Shown one piece after another: positions 1-6,225 of a stretch of 26,378 bases of DNA (its first letter is position 1; every line of letters starts with the position of its first letter). Below the pieces are notes generated by a model. It was not told the origin of the DNA. It made no database searches and worked only from the letters and a program-made list of their open reading frames with translations. The stretch is from an uncultured Eubacteriales bacterium. Lineage in GTDB: Bacteria; Bacillota; Clostridia; Christensenellales; Christensenellaceae. The stretch is from assembly GCA_905193725.1 (NCBI GenBank), contig CAJJPW010000007.1, positions 1 to 26,378 of the forward strand. The letters are read 5' to 3'. The position numbers were made by a program, and so were the translations under genes.

Positions 1-156
1 AACTGGCTGCTCATTGGACTTTTCCAATTCGACTTAGTTGCCGCAATATTTGGCGGGCAAGGCGCTGTAGTCAGCAGAATTGTCTATGCATTAGTGGGTA
101 TTGCCGGTCTTTGGTGTCTTACTCTCTATCCCCTATTATCCAGACACAGAGATTAA
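1..156 (+). CDS. DUF378-family membrane protein, 3' end only
   Basis: The first base opens an uninterrupted reading frame of 51 codons ending in TAA at 154-156; the start lies outside the window. The peptide reads as NWLLIGLFQFDLVAAIFGG, then a short loop, then SRIVYALVGIAGLWCL. This is the typical pattern of DUF378 proteins: two short hydrophobic segments joined by a small glycine-rich turn ending in SRIVY. These are small bacterial integral membrane proteins of unknown function. A terminator follows within 25 bases, so this is the last gene of its transcript. The family call rests on motif recognition only. Confidence 0.75.
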   Translation, partial: NWLLIGLFQFDLVAAIFGGQGAVVSRIVYALVGIAGLWCLTLYPLLSRHRD

Positions 157-176
157 ACTTCACATTGCAATTATAG

Positions 177-213
177 AGAGAAAACTCCCTTAAGTATTTT
201 GGGAGTTTTTCTC
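177..213 (+). terminator. Rho-independent terminator after the DUF378 gene
   Basis: AAAACTCCC (181-189) pairs with GGGAGTTTT (201-209). Flanking GAGA/TCTC extends the stem and the right arm runs into a T tract. It lies just downstream of the stop at 156. Confidence 0.8.
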
Positions 214-257
214 ATGTTAAAATATTTTTTTCAATTCATGGAATTTCCCTCATTTCT

Positions 258-266
258 TGCTATAAT
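258..266 (+). promoter_or_regulatory. Extended -10 promoter for the flavin-reductase-like gene
   Basis: TGCTATAAT is a perfect -10 hexamer (261-266) preceded by the TGn extension. No good -35 is seen at the right distance, as is usual for extended -10 promoters. It lies 43 bases before the chosen ATG. Confidence 0.6.
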
Positions 267-309
267 AATAAATAAGGTAAAACTTCAATGATTATTGGGA
301 GGTAACAAA

Positions 310-804
310 ATGATCAGCGCTGAACTTTTTCAAAATACGATGGATAATCTAGCGGCTAAAGGATGTTTTTTAGTAACAGGAGATAAAAAACCAAATATTA
401 TGACCATTGGTTGGGGTCAAGTGGGTATCATGTGGCAAAAGCCTATATTCGTGGTTCCCGTGCGGCTTTCTCGCTACAGCCACCAGCTGATGGAAGAGGT
501 AGGAGAGTTTACCGTCTGCGTGCCCTCAGATACATCTTGCATGAGCTCTGAACTGGCCGTATGTGGCAGCAAATCCGGCAGAGATATGGATAAGGCAAAG
601 GAACTGGGGCTCACACTCGTCCCCTCCAAAAAGGTAAAGGTGCCCAACATCGAGCAGTGTTCCATGGTCTATGAATGCGTCGTGCGCTATAAGCTGGAAA
701 TGACACAGGCGAATTTAGACGAAGGATATGTAAATAAGTGGTATCCAGATGCCAACTACCATACCCTCTATTTTGGAGAAATCGTGGATTCTTACAGCCG
801 ATAA
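310..804 (+). CDS. Flavin reductase-like / flavoredoxin-type FMN-binding protein
   Basis: The protein is 164 residues. I start it at ATG 310 because GGGAGGT (298-303 core) sits 6 bases upstream; a TTG at 295 in the same frame overlaps that ribosome binding site and is unlikely. The sequence fits the flavin reductase-like FMN-binding split-barrel family. There is an N-terminal strand with 'GCFLVTG', a 'NIMTIGWGQVGIMWQKP' stretch where these proteins cradle FMN, then 'YSHQLMEE' and 'FTVCVPS'. Its length matches the small flavoredoxin/DIM6-like subgroup. Such proteins bind FMN and act in electron transfer or flavin reduction in the cytoplasm; the partner cannot be read here. It is flanked by its own promoter and terminator, so it is probably monocistronic. 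Confidence 0.85.
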   Translation: MISAELFQNTMDNLAAKGCFLVTGDKKPNIMTIGWGQVGIMWQKPIFVVPVRLSRYSHQLMEEVGEFTVCVPSDTSCMSSELAVCGSKSGRDMDKAKELGLTLVPSKKVKVPNIEQCSMVYECVVRYKLEMTQANLDEGYVNKWYPDANYHTLYFGEIVDSYSR

Positions 805-818
805 TAGTTTTTTCACGT

Positions 819-855
819 AAATCCCCTGGGTTAATTTCACCAGGGGATTTTTTTC
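819..855 (+). terminator. Rho-independent terminator after the flavin-reductase-like gene
   Basis: AAATCCCCTGG (819-829) pairs with CCAGGGGATTT (840-850), and a run of T's follows. It is strong and correctly placed 15 bases after the stop. Confidence 0.9.
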
Positions 856-1103
856 TAGACATGATTTCCCAGCTATCTACAGTCAAGGCTATGATACAAA
901 AGGAATTGATCCGAACTAATTGTAACTAGCCATGTCTATTACTCGTTTATTGATCTTTCAAAAAACATTCATTTAAAATCTGATATCCAGTAATGAGAGA
1001 TGCCATGTCACATAGAAAACACTTTCTTATCCGGAGAAAAAATGCTACTTTATGTGTTATGCTTAGTTTCCAGTTCCATTTTCCTCTTTTCTTCCAGCCA
1101 AAA

Positions 1104-1115
1104 GATTGGTATGAT
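1104..1115 (+). promoter_or_regulatory. Probable extended -10 promoter for the fumarase operon
   Basis: TTGGTATGAT contains the -10 hexamer TATGAT (1110-1115) with a TGn extension, about 40 bases before the fumarase start. No convincing -35 is present. The rest of the 290-base gap (856-1155) shows no gene or strong structure. Confidence 0.45.
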
Positions 1116-1155
1116 AGTACTTGTCTAATAAAACCAATGAGTCGAGGTGTATGTT

Positions 1156-1998
1156 ATGATCCGTGAAATCAGTGCCCAGCAGATTTCCCATGCCGTCGCA
1201 CAGTTATTTTTAAAGGCCTGTGTCTGCCCGCCCAAGGATGTGATCGACTGCCTAGCACAGGCAAAAGAGCGGGAATCCTCTCCACAGGGAAGGGAGATCT
1301 TTCGCCAGCTGTTAGAAAACGCCCAAATCGCCCAGCAGACCCAGACGCCTTATTGTCAGGATACGGGAATGGCTGTGGTATTTATGGAAATCGGTCAGGA
1401 TGTGCATATCACAGGGGGCGATTTAACGCAGGCTGTCAACCAGGGCGTGCGCACTGCCTATGAGCAGGGATACTTCCGCAAATCCGTCCTCTCGCCTTTG
1501 GATCGCATCAACACCAAGGACAATACACCGGCGATTATTCATACCGAAATCGTCCCTGGAGATCAAATCCACATTACTGCCAGTCCTAAGGGATTCGGCA
1601 GCGAAAACATGAGTCAGATCAAGATGCTCAAGCCCGCAGACGGAGTGCAGGGGATCATCGATTTTGTAGTACAGGCGGCAAAGACAGCCGGTGGCAGCCC
1701 ATGTCCTCCGGTGATACTTGGCGTTGGAATTGGCGGCACTTTTGAAAAGGCTGCTATTTTATCCAAAAAGCAGCTTCTTCGCCCGGTGGATTCCTCAAAC
1801 CCCGATCCTCAATTGGCCCAATTGGAGCGGGATATTTTAGAGGGAATTAACGCGCTCAAAATGGGGCCTATGGGCCTTGGGGGAGATCATTACTGTCTGG
1901 CTGTCCACATCGCTTCCTACCCCACTCATCTGGCCTCGCTGCCGGTGGCGGTGAATTTCTGCTGCCATGCTTTGCGGCACGAGGACATTACATTATAA
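1156..1998 (+). CDS. fumA: Class I fumarate hydratase (or tartrate dehydratase-type), alpha subunit
   Basis: This is the N-terminal subunit of a two-subunit class I hydro-lyase that interconverts fumarate and (S)-malate with an oxygen-sensitive [4Fe-4S] cluster. I start at ATG 1156, with GAGGTG six bases upstream; an upstream in-frame GTG at 1147 overlaps that site. The protein is 280 residues. The candidate cluster cysteines are C67 in 'PYCQDTG', C183 in 'GGSPCPP' and C269/C270 in 'NFCCHALRH', with spacing like that of known class I fumarases. The C-terminal 'PTHLASLPVAVN' block is characteristic of the family. The beta subunit follows 12 bases later. TtdA of L-tartrate dehydratase is homologous and cannot be excluded from sequence alone. 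Confidence 0.92.
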   Translation: MIREISAQQISHAVAQLFLKACVCPPKDVIDCLAQAKERESSPQGREIFRQLLENAQIAQQTQTPYCQDTGMAVVFMEIGQDVHITGGDLTQAVNQGVRTAYEQGYFRKSVLSPLDRINTKDNTPAIIHTEIVPGDQIHITASPKGFGSENMSQIKMLKPADGVQGIIDFVVQAAKTAGGSPCPPVILGVGIGGTFEKAAILSKKQLLRPVDSSNPDPQLAQLERDILEGINALKMGPMGLGGDHYCLAVHIASYPTHLASLPVAVNFCCHALRHEDITL

Positions 1999-2010
1999 AA
2001 GGAGGAGCTT

Positions 2011-2565
2011 ATGAAGAAAATTCAACTGCCGTTGACCAACGAAATCATTCAGAACTGCCATGCGGGAGACGCTGTGCTGCTCAGCGGGGAAATTTATACC
2101 GCAAGAGATGCCGCCCACAAGCGCTTGGTAGCGCTCATGGATCAAAACGAACCTCTTCCTTTTGACCTAAAGGGCGCTGTCATCTACTATGCTGGCCCTT
2201 GTCCCAAAAAACCGGGGCAGATTATCAACTCCTGTGGCCCCACTACCTCTGGCCGGATGGATAAATACGCCCCACGCACGTTGGAACGAGGGCTCAAGGG
2301 ATTTATCGGCAAAGGTCCATTGGCTCGGGCTGTCATCGATGCCATGAAAAGGCAAGTGGCCGTCTACTTCATCGCCACTGGGGGCGCAGGTGCGCTCATC
2401 GCCCAATGCGTTACCAAGGCAGAGCCTATCGCCTTTGAGGATCTGGGGGCAGAGGCCATCCTTCGCCTCACTGTAAAGGACTTGCCCGTGATCGTGGGAA
2501 TCGACTGTTATGGCGAAAATTTATATGAAATCGGGCCTAAAAGTTGCAGGGAAGCTGGAAAATAG
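2011..2565 (+). CDS. fumB: Class I fumarate hydratase (or tartrate dehydratase-type), beta subunit
   Basis: The 184-residue partner of the preceding subunit corresponds to the C-terminal domain of one-chain class I fumarases (TtdB-like). An AAGGAGGAG ribosome binding site sits just before ATG 2011, and only 12 bases separate it from the alpha stop, so the two are co-translated. The signature 'SCGPTTSGRMDKYAPRTLE' (about residues 74-92) is the family's substrate-binding block. 'GLKGFIGKG' and 'AVYFIATGGAGALIA' are also typical. Length is normal and a terminator follows directly. The gene symbol is a functional label; the fumarase versus tartrate dehydratase choice is not settled by sequence. 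Confidence 0.92.
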   Translation: MKKIQLPLTNEIIQNCHAGDAVLLSGEIYTARDAAHKRLVALMDQNEPLPFDLKGAVIYYAGPCPKKPGQIINSCGPTTSGRMDKYAPRTLERGLKGFIGKGPLARAVIDAMKRQVAVYFIATGGAGALIAQCVTKAEPIAFEDLGAEAILRLTVKDLPVIVGIDCYGENLYEIGPKSCREAGK

Positions 2566-2573
2566 AGAAAATT

Positions 2574-2600
2574 AAAAGGGCAATTTCTGCCCTTTTTTTA
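2574..2600 (+). terminator. Rho-independent terminator of the fumarase operon
   Basis: AAAAGGGC pairs with GCCCTTTT across a seven-base loop (stem about 2574-2596), ending in a T tract. It begins 9 bases after the beta-subunit stop. Confidence 0.85.
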
Positions 2601-2631
2601 TTTTACCATAAAGCCATATAATTTGAAGTGG

Positions 2632-3192
2632 TCAATTCCCTCTTATAGACCGAAGCCAGCAATACCAGGGCTTTCCAAACGTCTTTTTCGCCACCACGGC
2701 AAATGCGATGAGCAGAATGATGGCGATTCCTATCGCAATAAACAGGAGCACTACTCTGGACTCCATTTCCCTATTGACCTCATCTGCATTGATGCCAGCG
2801 ATTACCTGATCGTTTTTGTCAAAATACAGGGTAATGCGAGTGCCCTCTGGGAGGTCTTCTGATAATAAGCCAATTTCCTCTGGTGCAATATAGTACAGCT
2901 CATTTTTCACGTATCGGATCTGCCCATTTTCCACTCTTCCGTAGCGGGACTCCTCATATTCTCCCTCATAGCCTGACGAGGTTCCAGCCATCACATAGCC
3001 GGTTAAAAGAAAGAGGACCACAATCAATAACATAACCAGCCCGATTGTCCCCCAAAATGTCTTTAAAAATGCCTTGGCCGCCAATGCTTCCACTTCTGTT
3101 TTATCCGGCTTTTTATTCAGCCAAAAGCCCAGTTTGATCAGCCCATATCCTTTTACTGCGCGAATACCTTGTGCAATATCGTTCAAATCCAT
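2632..3192 (-). CDS. Uncharacterised membrane protein with two transmembrane helices
   Basis: I do not recognise this 186-residue protein. It starts at ATG 3192 with an AGAGG ribosome binding site about ten bases upstream. A cytoplasmic-looking N-terminus (about 1-44, Lys-rich) leads into a hydrophobic helix at about 46-68 ('TIGLVMLLIVVLFLLTG'). A polar middle of about 75 residues, Glu- and Tyr-rich, includes 'GTRITLYFDKNDQVIAGI'. A second helix at about 147-169 is followed by a short basic tail ending 'WLRSIRGN'. The middle part looks like a small beta-rich domain displayed on one side of the membrane. It stands alone, convergent with the fumarase operon, with its own extended -10 promoter. 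No function can be assigned. Confidence 0.75.
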   Translation of the reverse strand: MDLNDIAQGIRAVKGYGLIKLGFWLNKKPDKTEVEALAAKAFLKTFWGTIGLVMLLIVVLFLLTGYVMAGTSSGYEGEYEESRYGRVENGQIRYVKNELYYIAPEEIGLLSEDLPEGTRITLYFDKNDQVIAGINADEVNREMESRVVLLFIAIGIAIILLIAFAVVAKKTFGKPWYCWLRSIRGN

Positions 3193-3223
3193 CTATCATT
3201 TCCTCTTTGATCAACTTTTTTGA

Positions 3224-3412
3224 AGGTTCTTTGAGATAGTATCATTATACCATTTTTCCACGATTGGAACATTAAAGACCTATTCTGATTATGAGTTGGG
3301 CAAGACCCGCATCCCACTGGACAGTTTATTAATACTGGCTCAGTACTATGATGTGAGCGTCGATTACCTGAGCGGTGCCAGCGATGTAAAAACACCCTAT
3401 CCTAAGGAATAA
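3224..3412 (+). pseudogene. C-terminal remnant of an XRE-family helix-turn-helix regulator
   Basis: Read from 3281, the frame gives YSDYELGKTRIPLDSLLILA, then QYYDVSVDYLSG and a tail ending PYPKE before TAA at 3410-3412. This is the second half of a Cro/C1-type HTH domain: the 'YS.YE.GK..IP' recognition-helix exit, the 'LA.YY.VSVDYL.G' last helix and the usual short tail. The frame is open back to 3224 but has no ATG, GTG or TTG start. The first helices of the domain are missing, and that place is occupied by the promoter and 5' end of the oppositely oriented membrane-protein gene. I read it as a decapitated gene left after a deletion or rearrangement. A weak terminator follows at 3468. Confidence 0.75.
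3244..3252 (-). promoter_or_regulatory. Extended -10 promoter for the uncharacterised membrane protein gene
   Basis: On the minus strand the sequence reads TGGTATAAT, a perfect -10 hexamer with TGn extension, about 52 bases upstream of the ATG at 3192. The -35 region is poor. Confidence 0.55.
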
Positions 3413-3467
3413 GAGACTGCTTTACAAGCTTGTTTTTTTCACAAACACAGCTATTTTTAGGAATGTC

Positions 3468-3486
3468 GAGCCTTTTAGGCTCTTTT
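3468..3486 (+). terminator. Weak terminator behind the HTH remnant
   Basis: GAGCC (3468-3472) and GGCTC (3478-3482) form a five-pair stem with loop TTTTA, followed by TTTTGTTTTG. It lies 56 bases after the remnant's stop and may be its original terminator. Confidence 0.5.
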
Positions 3487-3558
3487 GTTTTGCTGCACAA
3501 CCTCTTCATCTCACAAAACAGCCTTGACCCTTCTTCTGATCGCTCACTCAACGGTATC

Positions 3559-3587
3559 AAAAAGGACTATGCCACTTCATAGTCCTT
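3559..3587 (-). terminator. Candidate terminator for prs
   Basis: AAGGACTATG (3562-3571) and CATAGTCCTT (3578-3587) form a perfect ten-pair stem with a six-base loop. On the minus strand the stem runs into a five-T tract. It lies about 168 bases beyond the prs stop, which is farther than usual. Confidence 0.5.
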
Positions 3588-3671
3588 ATCTACATCAATT
3601 GATTAACACATTTACAAAATACACCAAGACGCTGTCCGCTGCTATATGCGCCAAGCGCATCTAAATACCGT

Positions 3672-3740
3672 CCACTTGCTGCCGCCCGTTTGACACCACT
3701 TGCTGCCGCCCGCTTGACGTCGCCCGCTCGTCGCCCGCCT
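3672..3740. repeat. GC-rich 24-base tandem repeat
   Basis: Two nearly identical 23-base copies, CCACTTGCTGCCGCCCGYTTGAC, occupy 3672-3694 and 3696-3718 and differ at one base. A degenerate tail repeats TCGCCCG twice more up to about 3740. On the minus strand the shared core is CGGGCGRC, seen four times. It starts about 15 bases beyond the prs stop codon, so it would lie in the prs 3' untranslated region. Confidence 0.8.
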
Positions 3741-3754
3741 GTTGACCTCGGCGA

Positions 3755-4738
3755 TTAAATGTCCTCCACTACCTTTTTGGGTACTTTGGAGAATAGTGGG
3801 CTCACAGTAACTCTCTCATGGATTCTCAGCACTGCTTCCGCAAACAACGGCGCTACTGATACAGTGAAAATCTTTTTACTCTTTAAGATAAACGGATTTT
3901 CCACGCTATCTGTGCTGATGAGCATTTCAATTGGGCTATCTTCAATGCGCTGTACCCCTTTATCCCGCAACATAATGTGGGATAGGCAGGCGATAATGCG
4001 CTTTGCACCCTTTTCCTTGAGCACTTTGGAGATGTCGGCTAGCGTCCCCCCAGAGATGGAGAAATCGTCTACGATCATGCAGTTTTTGCCCTCAACGTCG
4101 CCGATGAGTTCTAATATTTGCGCCTTTTCATCGTGCCCTGTTCTGGTTTTATCCCCAATGGCAACGGGAACGTGTAAATAATCCGCAAATTTTCTCGCTG
4201 TTTTGGCAAAACCCGCATCTGGAGAAACAACCACCATATTTTCTAATATATCTAATCCCTTTACATATTCACATAAAATAGGCAAGGACAACAGATGGTC
4301 TGTAGGTCCTCTAAAGAAGCCCTGTACTTGTGGACTGTGTAAGTCCATCGTAATTACCCTATCTGCGCCTGCCATTTCAATACAGTCTGCACATACTCTT
4401 GCTCTAATAGATACTCTCGGCTCGTCCTTTTTATCACCCTTGGCATATCCAAAATACGGAATAATTGCCGTTACCGAGCTGGCACTCGCCCTTTTAAAAG
4501 CATCCATCCAGAATAGAATTTCCACTAGTTCATTGTTGGGGTCTAGCCCAATCGGTTGAATGAGGTATACGTCTTTATCGCGTACCGTCTCTTTGATCCG
4601 GATAAAAATGTTGCCATCTGAAAAATGAATTACCTCTGAAGCTCCCAGATCAACACCCAGGTATTTGCACATTCTCTTTGCAAAAGTGACACCCGAACTT
4701 CCCGCAAATAGCTTTATATCCCCATGCTCTGAATGCAT
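3755..4738 (-). CDS. prs: Ribose-phosphate pyrophosphokinase (PRPP synthetase)
   Basis: The enzyme makes PRPP from ribose-5-phosphate and ATP for purine, pyrimidine, NAD, His and Trp synthesis. The start is ATG 4738, with AAAGGAA upstream. The 327-residue protein shows the family blocks in order: 'FSDGNIFIRI' (about 39-48), 'PYFGYAKGDKKDEPR' (94-108), 'MDLHSPQVQGFF' (131-142) and 'SPDAGFAKTARKFA' (172-185). The PRPP-binding loop 'VDDFSISGGTL' is at 223-233. That loop and the 'GDKKDEPR' flexible segment differ from the canonical VDDMIDTAGT/RQDRK type. They match a divergent bacterial branch whose loop reads DDFTIS(A/G)GTL. A good sigma-A promoter lies in the gap to the upstream PHP gene. In this window it connects ribokinase (supplying ribose-5-phosphate) with Hpt (a PRPP user). 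Confidence 0.9.
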   Translation of the reverse strand: MHSEHGDIKLFAGSSGVTFAKRMCKYLGVDLGASEVIHFSDGNIFIRIKETVRDKDVYLIQPIGLDPNNELVEILFWMDAFKRASASSVTAIIPYFGYAKGDKKDEPRVSIRARVCADCIEMAGADRVITMDLHSPQVQGFFRGPTDHLLSLPILCEYVKGLDILENMVVVSPDAGFAKTARKFADYLHVPVAIGDKTRTGHDEKAQILELIGDVEGKNCMIVDDFSISGGTLADISKVLKEKGAKRIIACLSHIMLRDKGVQRIEDSPIEMLISTDSVENPFILKSKKIFTVSVAPLFAEAVLRIHERVTVSPLFSKVPKKVVEDI

Positions 4739-4796
4739 AAATATAGATTCCTTTCCTGCCTATGAATTTATAAATTGGCCTTTCTCATATATCTTT

Positions 4797-4825
4797 ATTC
4801 TATCACAATCCCCAGTTGCTATCAA
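4797..4825 (-). promoter_or_regulatory. Sigma-A promoter of prs
   Basis: On the minus strand, TTGATA (4820-4825), a 17-base spacer and TAGAAT (4797-4802), about 60 bases before the prs ATG. Confidence 0.75.
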
Positions 4826-4839
4826 TACATTAACAGCGA

Positions 4840-5670
4840 TTATTCTGCGAATTTGCTGAGTATCGCAATAGATTTTTCTAAATACGCCGAAGCTCTCTTT
4901 TCACAGCCGATGCTCCTATCTTTGCGCAAGTCTCCATGATAGTCGCTTCCCACAGTTACCAAAATTCCCAGCTGTTTTGCTGTATTTTCAAAAAAGGCCA
5001 CCTGATCATTGCTGTGAACAGGGTAGTATGCTTCTACACCGCCCAATCCTAGATCTTTGAGCTCGCCAATGAGCCGCCCTATATCATCTGTATTGACAAG
5101 GCCAGGATGAGCTAGTACAGCAATACCACCGCATTTTTTGATGAGATCAATGGTATAAGCCTTATCCAGCTTTTCCCTCTCACAAAATCCTGGGCAACCC
5201 CTACTGAGATATCGATCAAAGGCGTCGCCAATGTCCTTCACATATCCATTTTTCACTAGCGCTTTGGCGATATGCGGGCGTCCAATGATCTCGCTGCCAG
5301 CTTCCTGTTCTACCTGGGCCAACTCAATGGCTATGCCTAGGTTTTTAAGCTTCTGAATGATGTTTTCCGTTCGTACTCGCCTCTTCTCCAGCAATGTTTG
5401 AAACGTCTGCTGTAAAATAGGGAGGCCCAGCTCCATGCCGTACCCTAAGATATGCAATTCCCCCGGGAATTCCACGCTGAATTCCACACCGGTAATTGTC
5501 TGCACACCCAGCGGTTTTGCCGCCCTCATAAATCTCTCTTGCCCAGAAATCGTATCGTGGTCTGTAAGGCTGGCAAATTCCATGCCCTGCTCCCATACCT
5601 TTTTGGCCAGTTCCTCCGGCGGCATCGAGCCATCTGAGCAGTGAGAATGCATATGAAGATCTACTTTCAA
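4840..5670 (-). CDS. PHP-domain phosphoesterase (RNase AM / nucleoside 3',5'-bisphosphatase-like)
   Basis: The 276-residue cytoplasmic protein of the polymerase-and-histidinol-phosphatase superfamily starts at TTG 5670, five bases after a strong GGAGAGG. All the PHP metal-binding motifs are visible: 'DLHMHSHCSDG' (4-14), 'TDHD' (36-39), the Glu of 'GVEFS' (61-65), H73 in 'ELHILGY', 'GRPHIA' (130-135), 'AHPG' (187-190) and 'GSDYH' (241-245). Length and motif order fit the YciV/TrpH-like group, whose characterised members hydrolyse nucleoside 3',5'-bisphosphates or the 5' ends of short RNAs. The exact substrate is inferred. The thioesterase gene ends 12 bases before this start, so the two share a transcript. 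Confidence 0.85.
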   Translation of the reverse strand: MKVDLHMHSHCSDGSMPPEELAKKVWEQGMEFASLTDHDTISGQERFMRAAKPLGVQTITGVEFSVEFPGELHILGYGMELGLPILQQTFQTLLEKRRVRTENIIQKLKNLGIAIELAQVEQEAGSEIIGRPHIAKALVKNGYVKDIGDAFDRYLSRGCPGFCEREKLDKAYTIDLIKKCGGIAVLAHPGLVNTDDIGRLIGELKDLGLGGVEAYYPVHSNDQVAFFENTAKQLGILVTVGSDYHGDLRKDRSIGCEKRASAYLEKSIAILSKFAE

Positions 5671-5682
5671 ATAATCCTCTCC

Positions 5683-6072
5683 TTATCCATTGCGTTTCTC
5701 GTCAGCTCTTTTTTGAAAGCTCTCACCATCTACAACGTAGCGGATATGCTCTGCGCTGCCGATTTGCACCTTCTCGTCAAATGCCTCGATGGAGAAATAA
5801 AGTTTCTTCCCATCAATCTTTGTCAATGTCGCTTTTGCATGTACTTCCATCCCCACAGGCGTTGCCGCCATATGTTTTACATTCATCTCGATGCCCACAG
5901 AGGTTTTTCCCTCTTCTAGCTCTCCCTGGGCTAACTGATATGCTGCACTCTCCATCAGCGCTACCAAAGCAGGCGTAGCATATACTCTAAGGCCACCACT
6001 TCCCATCTGCTGTGCGGTATTTTCCTGGCTCACTTTTGCAAAAGCCTCATAGGTCATTCCTTCTCGCATCAT
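5683..6072 (-). CDS. Hotdog-fold thioesterase of the FlK (fluoroacetyl-CoA thioesterase) family
   Basis: The protein is 129 residues, starting at ATG 6072 with AGGAGG eight bases upstream. 'MGSGGLRVYATPALVALMESAA' (about 23-44) and 'VGIEMNVKHMAATPVGMEV' (59-77) are hallmarks of FlK-like thioesterases. By family numbering the catalytic triad Thr42/Glu50/His76 of Streptomyces cattleya FlK lands on T33, E41 and H67 at a constant offset of nine, so the active site looks intact. Housekeeping members of this family in Clostridia hydrolyse an unknown short acyl-CoA; activity on fluoroacetyl-CoA should not be assumed. It heads a transcript with the PHP gene. Confidence 0.85.
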   Translation of the reverse strand: MMREGMTYEAFAKVSQENTAQQMGSGGLRVYATPALVALMESAAYQLAQGELEEGKTSVGIEMNVKHMAATPVGMEVHAKATLTKIDGKKLYFSIEAFDEKVQIGSAEHIRYVVDGESFQKRADEKRNG

Positions 6073-6154
6073 GTCTTGTTCCTCCTGACTTACTCTATCA
6101 TAAATTCTATTTTGATCCGTCTTTTCCCAGCCGCTACGATTACTTTATCGTGGC

Positions 6155-6186
6155 AAAAAAATACCAGGGCGCTCTACGCCCTAGTA
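6155..6186 (-). terminator. Rho-independent terminator of ftsH
   Basis: On the minus strand TACTAGGGCG pairs with CGCCCTGGTA (ten pairs, one G-U) and is followed by seven T's. It lies 40 bases after the ftsH stop and separates ftsH from the thioesterase operon. Confidence 0.9.
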
Positions 6187-6225
6187 TTATATCATCTTTT
6201 ATAGAATTTGTATAACCTGCTCCAA

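Larger units (their letters stand above)
3413..3754. other. Gene-free stretch between the HTH remnant and prs
   Basis: About 340 bases without a supportable gene on either strand. It holds two terminator-like hairpins (3468-3486 and 3559-3587), a small perfect hairpin ATGCGC-CAA-GCGCAT (3646-3660), and a GC-rich tandem repeat (3672-3740) close to the prs stop. Its composition shifts from AT-rich on the left to strongly GC-rich on the right, suggesting different origins for the two halves. Confidence 0.6.

Noticed and set aside
856..930. Short open frame MISQLSTVKAMIQKE… after the flavin-reductase terminator
   Set aside because: No ribosome site, follows a terminator, no similarity recognised.
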